Below, one piece after another: positions 59,115 to 64,000 of a DNA stretch of 64,000 bases (the first letter of the stretch is position 1; the number at the start of each line of letters is the position of its first letter). The stretch lies in contig CM057156.1 of NCBI GenBank assembly GCA_029962745.1, positions 30,965,613-31,029,612 of the forward strand, written 5' to 3'. The notes beneath the pieces were generated by a model, which did no database searches, had not been told where the DNA came from, and saw nothing but the letters and a program-made list of their open reading frames with translations. The position numbers and the translations under genes are program-made. This DNA is from Echinometra lucunter (lineage: Eukaryota; Echinodermata; Echinoidea; Camarodonta; Echinometridae).

Positions 59115-59118
59115 ACCA

Positions 59119-59280
59119 ACCCCGAGACTGATAAAAGCAGAGGATCAAATTAACGAGTTTAAGAATAACAATTTTAAACAAAACTCTATATCGAATGGGT
59201 AACAAATGGAGTGATTTCAAAATGGGAGTTATGTGGGTTGACCTCTTAGATAATGTAACAATACGGGCAGCGGTATCCTG
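59119..59280 (-). pseudogene. LINE reverse-transcriptase ORF, C-terminal fragment
   Basis: The minus-strand translation contains TAARIVTLSKRSTHITPILK followed by SLHLLPIRYRVLFKIVI. This is the conserved segment after the polymerase domain in CR1/L2/Jockey-group non-LTR retrotransposons (typical form: N-AAARLV...HITPVLKSLHWLPV..RI.FKI). Only about 54 codons remain. The upstream part is replaced by an ATT microsatellite and the downstream part by GA repeats, so the copy is dead. Family assignment below the CR1/L2/Jockey level is not possible. Confidence 0.82.
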
Positions 59281-59493
59281 TATAATCATCATTATCGTTG
59301 TTATCTTTATTGTCATTATTATAATCATTAATGTTATTATTATCATTAATATTATCATTAATATTATCATTAATATTATCATTAATATAGGCTAGTTATC
59401 ATTGTCATCATTATTATTATTATTATTATTGTTGTTGTTGTTATCATTATTATTATTATTATCATTATATTATTATTATTGTTATTATTATTA

Positions 59494-59537
<44 letters not shown>

Positions 59538-59571
59538 GTTGTTATTATTATTGTTGTTGTTATCATTATTA

Positions 59572-59620
<49 letters not shown>

Positions 59621-59655
59621 CATTATTATTATTATTATTATTATTAATTTCATTA
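59281..59655 (+). repeat. (ATT/ATC/GTT)n triplet tract, 370 bp
   Basis: Triplets of ATT with ATC and GTT variants, stop-free in several frames (poly Ile, Leu, Asn, Tyr). It abuts the 5'-truncated LINE fragment. Confidence 0.95.
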
Positions 59656-59900
59656 TCATTATCTTGTGTAATCATTGACTCTGGAAAACAATGATAAAGT
59701 TAATTGCTATGTTAGTGCCTATTAATCCATAAAATACACAATGCAAACACTGTTCTTAATCAGTCCTGGCTATTCCTTTTCCATCTGAAAAAATGTCACT
59801 CCAATGATTTCTATTTGCTCTTTAAGCATGTTTAGAAAAATAGAATATCCTGCCATTTCATCTGTTTTTTTTAAACATCTTGTCACTATTCACGGCATCA

Positions 59901-59989
59901 AGTGTGTGCTTGTGGGTGCGCGCGTGCGTGTGTGTGTGTGTGTGTGAGTGAGAGAGAGAGGGAGAAAGAGAGAGAGAGAGAGAGAGATA
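59901..59989 (+). repeat. (GT)n then (GA)n microsatellite
   Basis: GT/GC-rich units pass directly into GA units. Confidence 0.95.
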
Positions 59990-62900
59990 ATTAAACATAG
60001 AATGAAAACTAGCCAGAAACAGACAGAACAGTAGTTTATCTGTTTGAAACTGATCGCCTTTCAAAGAGAGAATCATTGACGAGACGTGAAAGCAATCACA
60101 TAAAATTCCTTCACTGCTTCCCGCCTAAATTTACCAAGTCTCTAAAAAAATCAATGCAATCGTATCATTATCATCTCACTTTACACTTAATATTCCTTTC
60201 ATGCTACATGGTTTATTCATGACGGGAGAATCCGGCGTATATTGGTAAAAGTGGTGGTAGGGTTCGATGGCATCTCATCGAACAAAGCATTTTCAATTGA
60301 TTACAACTCCTTCAAAATATAGAATTGAATACATGACACTTCATGGTAGCCACAAAATTTCATAGAGTGCCATGTAGGATAGCTCTTTAAATGACGCTAT
60401 AACTTGGTCCTTAATTCACTCTCTCAAGCAAGCACGATTCCCGCTCACAGTCACTGCATGTTATTTCTAAATGAGATACATCATATAGTTTCTAAGGATA
60501 TACAATGTGTTTCTTAAAAAAGGAAATCCAACTTTTTTTCTTCGTAAATCATCAGAGAGGAAGATCAAAATCATCCTAGTTTGTATATGCTACTAAACAT
60601 GTTATGATATTGGCATGCACGAATGAATATGTACGGTATTGATCGAGTAATGTCATGAGCAGTTTGAGCACAGAAGTAATGCATAATTCAATTACATTTG
60701 TTTACAGTAAAAGAAAATAAACAAAATATAAGGAAAAAAAAAACAACGAAAGTGATTTTTCCATGAAGTTCTTTTATTCATTAGTCTACATTTTGCATTT
60801 CTTGCACTGGATGGATTATGATTCGATTGTTTCTAATAGCTCCACAATCACAAACGAGGTGTCATGTAAAAAGAAGAAAATATGTCTTCTTATGATGTAT
60901 TTTCATTTGTTCAGTTATGTTTATCTCATAAATGTTCCTTCTTTAAGAAGCACTGTGTAGTACCTTAACTTCTTTATGATAATGGAAGTTTTCATATTAA
61001 CATCAGGTCTCCTTGATGTTGATCTGTTAATTGTTTTTTACTGCTATATGAAGAAATAGAAAAAATGAAAAAACAAAACAAAACAAACATAGTTATCGTA
61101 AGACTTCACTGTCTCGTTGAAATTTGAGTGAAATTCAAATTGTGGTGAACGTCTTTTCCTTTTAATTTAGTTTAAAAACAATCTCACCACATCTATGTCA
61201 AATTTTGTATTTCGAGATCATTTTTCACACATTTATGACATTTTATAACTCCCCTCTCTCTCTTTCTTCTATTCTCGTTCTCGTTTTTTTTTCTCTCTCT
61301 CTTTTTGTCCCATGATTTCTCCCTCTGCTTTTAAAACTAATTCACTTTGTTTTTGTTGTGAACTACCCATCTCTCTCTCTCTCTCTCTTTCTCATTCTCT
61401 TCTACACCTCTGCGTTCCAATATCTTCTGCAGCCCATGCCCGGGAAAGATTTCTTTAAAAAGACTTACAATTACACATCAGATTCCAAGTGTCCCAAGAA
61501 CGAAGAGAAGGCATCGAGGGTTTTTCATAGCCGTATTCATCACCGAGCATGTTATGTAAAAGAAAGAAAGAAAAAAGAAAAGAAAAAAGAAAGCTGTCAC
61601 AACAGAACCGAATCACTCTTTGAATTGCGCCCCACGGGTTAGATGCTTTATCACATAATTCAATTCCTACTCTCACCCCTTTTCCATCCCCCAATTCTTT
61701 GGAAAATACTCGAACCCCGCGGCTGTAAATCTACTCAGTTAAACGTAATCCAGGATAACATAATGGCTTATGCAAATATCAAACGGAGAAATGACAACTT
61801 TAATTGATTGGGATAATCACGCTGCCTTGAGGTAAATCCTTTGTTGATTAATGGAAAGGAAAACTAGTAAAATATACAAATGAATATAATGCGATACCTA
61901 TAAAAAGAAGGAAAAATATTAATGTGTGCATCATAATCACTATCACCAATATGTTTTCCTTTTGTTTTACAATACTAATTGACTTTTTAATAATTCAGGG
62001 AAAGTTCCCAAGCAATTTTGTTCGTAAATCATTTCTGCATTTTTGATAAACATAATGAATATTTGATTCTAACCATTTTATCATGTTTAGGGATGAAGAG
62101 GAAACGGAAATTCCATGCTTAAAATATTCTCCAACAGTTAAGAAGAGCTTGCATATTTAGGATTTGTCGCCTCTATAATTACATGCAATTACAATAATAA
62201 ATCAATAATGTGGACATAAATCATGAAACACAGACGCACACACCCCCACATACACAGTCTCTGCTTCTACCTGCTTCAGTCTCAACTCGTTCTCTTTGTC
62301 TTTGCTTTACCATGTCATTCTTTTTTAACCTTGAGTTCTGTGTGGGTGATGTGATTTCTACTTATTCAGAGAAGTAGAATCCAGGCTGATAAAGAGAAAC
62401 ATGATATTCGTAGCACACCACTCTCTCATCAAACGTAGGTAATTGTTAGACCGCCTCAGAAAATATTATGCACATTTTCACACATGAGGGGAATAAGGTA
62501 TTAAGTACATAGCATATCTTCAATTTGTTTTTTAAAGAAAGGCTAAATAAGCTCTTCAAAATAATTCAAATTAATGTCTAGTTATGCCACCATGTAGTGG
62601 TAAAAATAAGAAAATACATGTATATTCTTATGTCATAAAGATTACAAACCCTGTCTTTCAAAATAATGAATAAATCATTCCATCTGGATAACTCAAATAT
62701 TATGCTGATGTAATTAGGTCTTCCTTCCTCTCATGTTTGCAGTCTCTGTCCTCTTATCTTCTGATGCACTTATTTCTTCTTTTTTTCCAGGCCGGAATTA
62801 GACGTTTGGAAGCATCTGGGGGTTAATAGTTCATTGTGATTCCAGAATACTCGTCATGAAATGCACTCACCTTTGTAAGTTTGTAATCGAGTTTAAAACT

Positions 62901-63529
62901 ACGCATTTGACAAAGGAAGATCTTTGGATAGACATGTAACTGTGTCTTGATTTAAAAACGTATCTAAATATTGATTTCGGCCTAAGAAATGAAGCTAAAA
63001 AGGCAGCGTTAATTCAGAACACTAAAAAATTACAAAATTGACCAAAAATAATGCGTTTTAGAAGACGGTTTTATCTGCAATGAAGAACCGTATTAAGACA
63101 GCGTAACGTGAAACAGGGTTTTAAAACTGTATTACAAAACGCTTATTGTGACCATGGTGACTATGCCATGGAACTATAAACGTACCCTTAATAGTGTCTT
63201 CAATGCGATGACCTCAGTGACGTTCACAATATGCAAAGATGTTTATCCTCTTAGGGTCCAGCTCTTGTCTGGTTAACCGACATCATTCATTCTATACCAC
63301 TTCCCATTTTGAATAACTTCAGGTGGTCATATAATCACTGATGAAATACCTCTTTTATTTGTATTTAGTTCAGTCAGCTACCCTGAAATCGCATCTGCAT
63401 CTGCCTTAAACTTGAAATTGTATTCCAGTAATGAAAGTCTCCAGCTGATTTTGCGTTGTGTATAATTTCAGAAATAAAAGATATCAATTATTAAAGTTTC
63501 ATTTAATACAATAGAGCTTCAGTTTCTTC
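59990..63529. other. 3.5 kb mostly plain sequence
   Basis: CT-rich patches lie at 61250-61310 and 61370-61392. A strong acceptor-like site (TTTCTTCTTTTTTTCCAG) ends at 62790, but the frames after it are too short to call. No gene is recognised. Confidence 0.45.
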
Positions 63530-63560
63530 TTTTTTTTTTTTTTTTTTTGGGGGGGGGGGG
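63530..63560 (+). repeat. poly(T) then poly(G)
   Basis: About 19 T run directly into 12 G. Confidence 0.95.
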
Positions 63561-63663
63561 TCTGTTTTTGTTATTTGTATTTGGCTTTGTATTATCCTGA
63601 AATTCAATTTGCAAAAAACTGGACATGCGTGCAGAAATTTGAACCTTTTAATATGCAAGTAGA

Positions 63664-63665
<2 letters not shown>

Positions 63666-63702
<37 letters not shown>
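63666..63702 (+). repeat. (GA)n microsatellite
   Basis: 37 bp of AG units. Confidence 0.95.
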
Positions 63703-63704
<2 letters not shown>

Positions 63705-64000
63705 GAATGATCTTAATTTCTGCATTGAGCAGTTGATATCATTTGTAGAAGAGCCTGTACAATGTATCATCTTGAATGAGGGAATGTTGAACTGAACTTG
63801 ACCTTCACATAAAACAAAATGATGGTTTTCTGGAATGCCGACAAATATTCAATTTCTGTCTGGTCCTAGTGACATCCTACTAGTAATTTAGCCTATAAGG
63901 GCTCCAGCAACCCGTGCTACCAACCAAATAGTGCCTTACTTCCTATGCATCCACATTCCTGCCCATTGCTTTTGGATTAGTTAAAATGGTGTTGGCTAAC
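63703..64000. other. plain sequence to window end
   Basis: No feature was recognised. Confidence 0.5.

Noticed and set aside
1..64000. CRISPR arrays, operons or a bacterial defence island
   Set aside because: The spaced repeats are microsatellites, minisatellites or transposon arrays with no regular unique spacers, and the sequence is eukaryotic in character.

Overview
The window looks like non-coding nuclear DNA from a marine deuterostome, most likely a sea urchin (Echinoidea). The evidence is AT-rich sequence packed with (G)n, (GA)n, (ATT)n and other triplet microsatellites, several tRNA-derived SINEs with (ATT)n tails, many short inverted-repeat DNA transposons, a (CCCTAA)-type telomere-like block, and no bacterial-style gene packing. 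The organism call is inference from repeat style; no gene settles it.

No complete protein-coding gene is recognisable. Most long open frames are artefacts of stop-free simple repeats. Three coding candidates deserve attention. One is a 131-bp possible first exon at 33540-33670 (+), with E-box, CCAAT and ATGGCGG upstream and a GTAAGA donor. Another is a 179-codon open frame at 39138-39674 (+). The third is a possible last exon encoding a membrane segment at 23993-24105 (-). The only recognisable protein homology is a LINE C-terminal fragment at 59119-59280 (-).

Layout. 0-10 kb: a degenerate TTGGGCAA/TTGCCCAA motif array, a CAAT tetranucleotide tract, a 1.3-kb ACT/GCT triplet tract with a 417-bp internal duplication, and a SINE at 8.7 kb. 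10-20 kb: mostly plain sequence, broken at 14.9-15.9 kb by a fold-back element, a palindromic octamer, telomere-like repeats and tRNA-like pieces. 20-31 kb: a hAT-like element with a perfect 8-bp target duplication (21.0 kb), a SINE (22.5 kb), a hAT-in-hAT nest beside a nine-copy minisatellite of splice-acceptor-like units (25.9-27.4 kb), a second fold-back copy (29.5 kb) and a scrambled SINE (30 kb). 31-54 kb: a three-copy 162-bp tandem repeat, the exon candidates, a full-length SINE with target duplication (38.4 kb), GAA and TA tracts, and long plain stretches. 54-60 kb: three hairpin MITEs in 1.4 kb, a 1.2-kb terminal-inverted-repeat element containing a 574-bp long-TIR element with a 9-bp target duplication, and the LINE scrap embedded in microsatellites. 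60-64 kb: mostly plain.

The biology visible here is mainly insertion history: at least four DNA-transposon insertions can be ordered from target duplications and nesting. Family names for these elements rest on target-duplication length and TIR sequence only, since no transposase is present.
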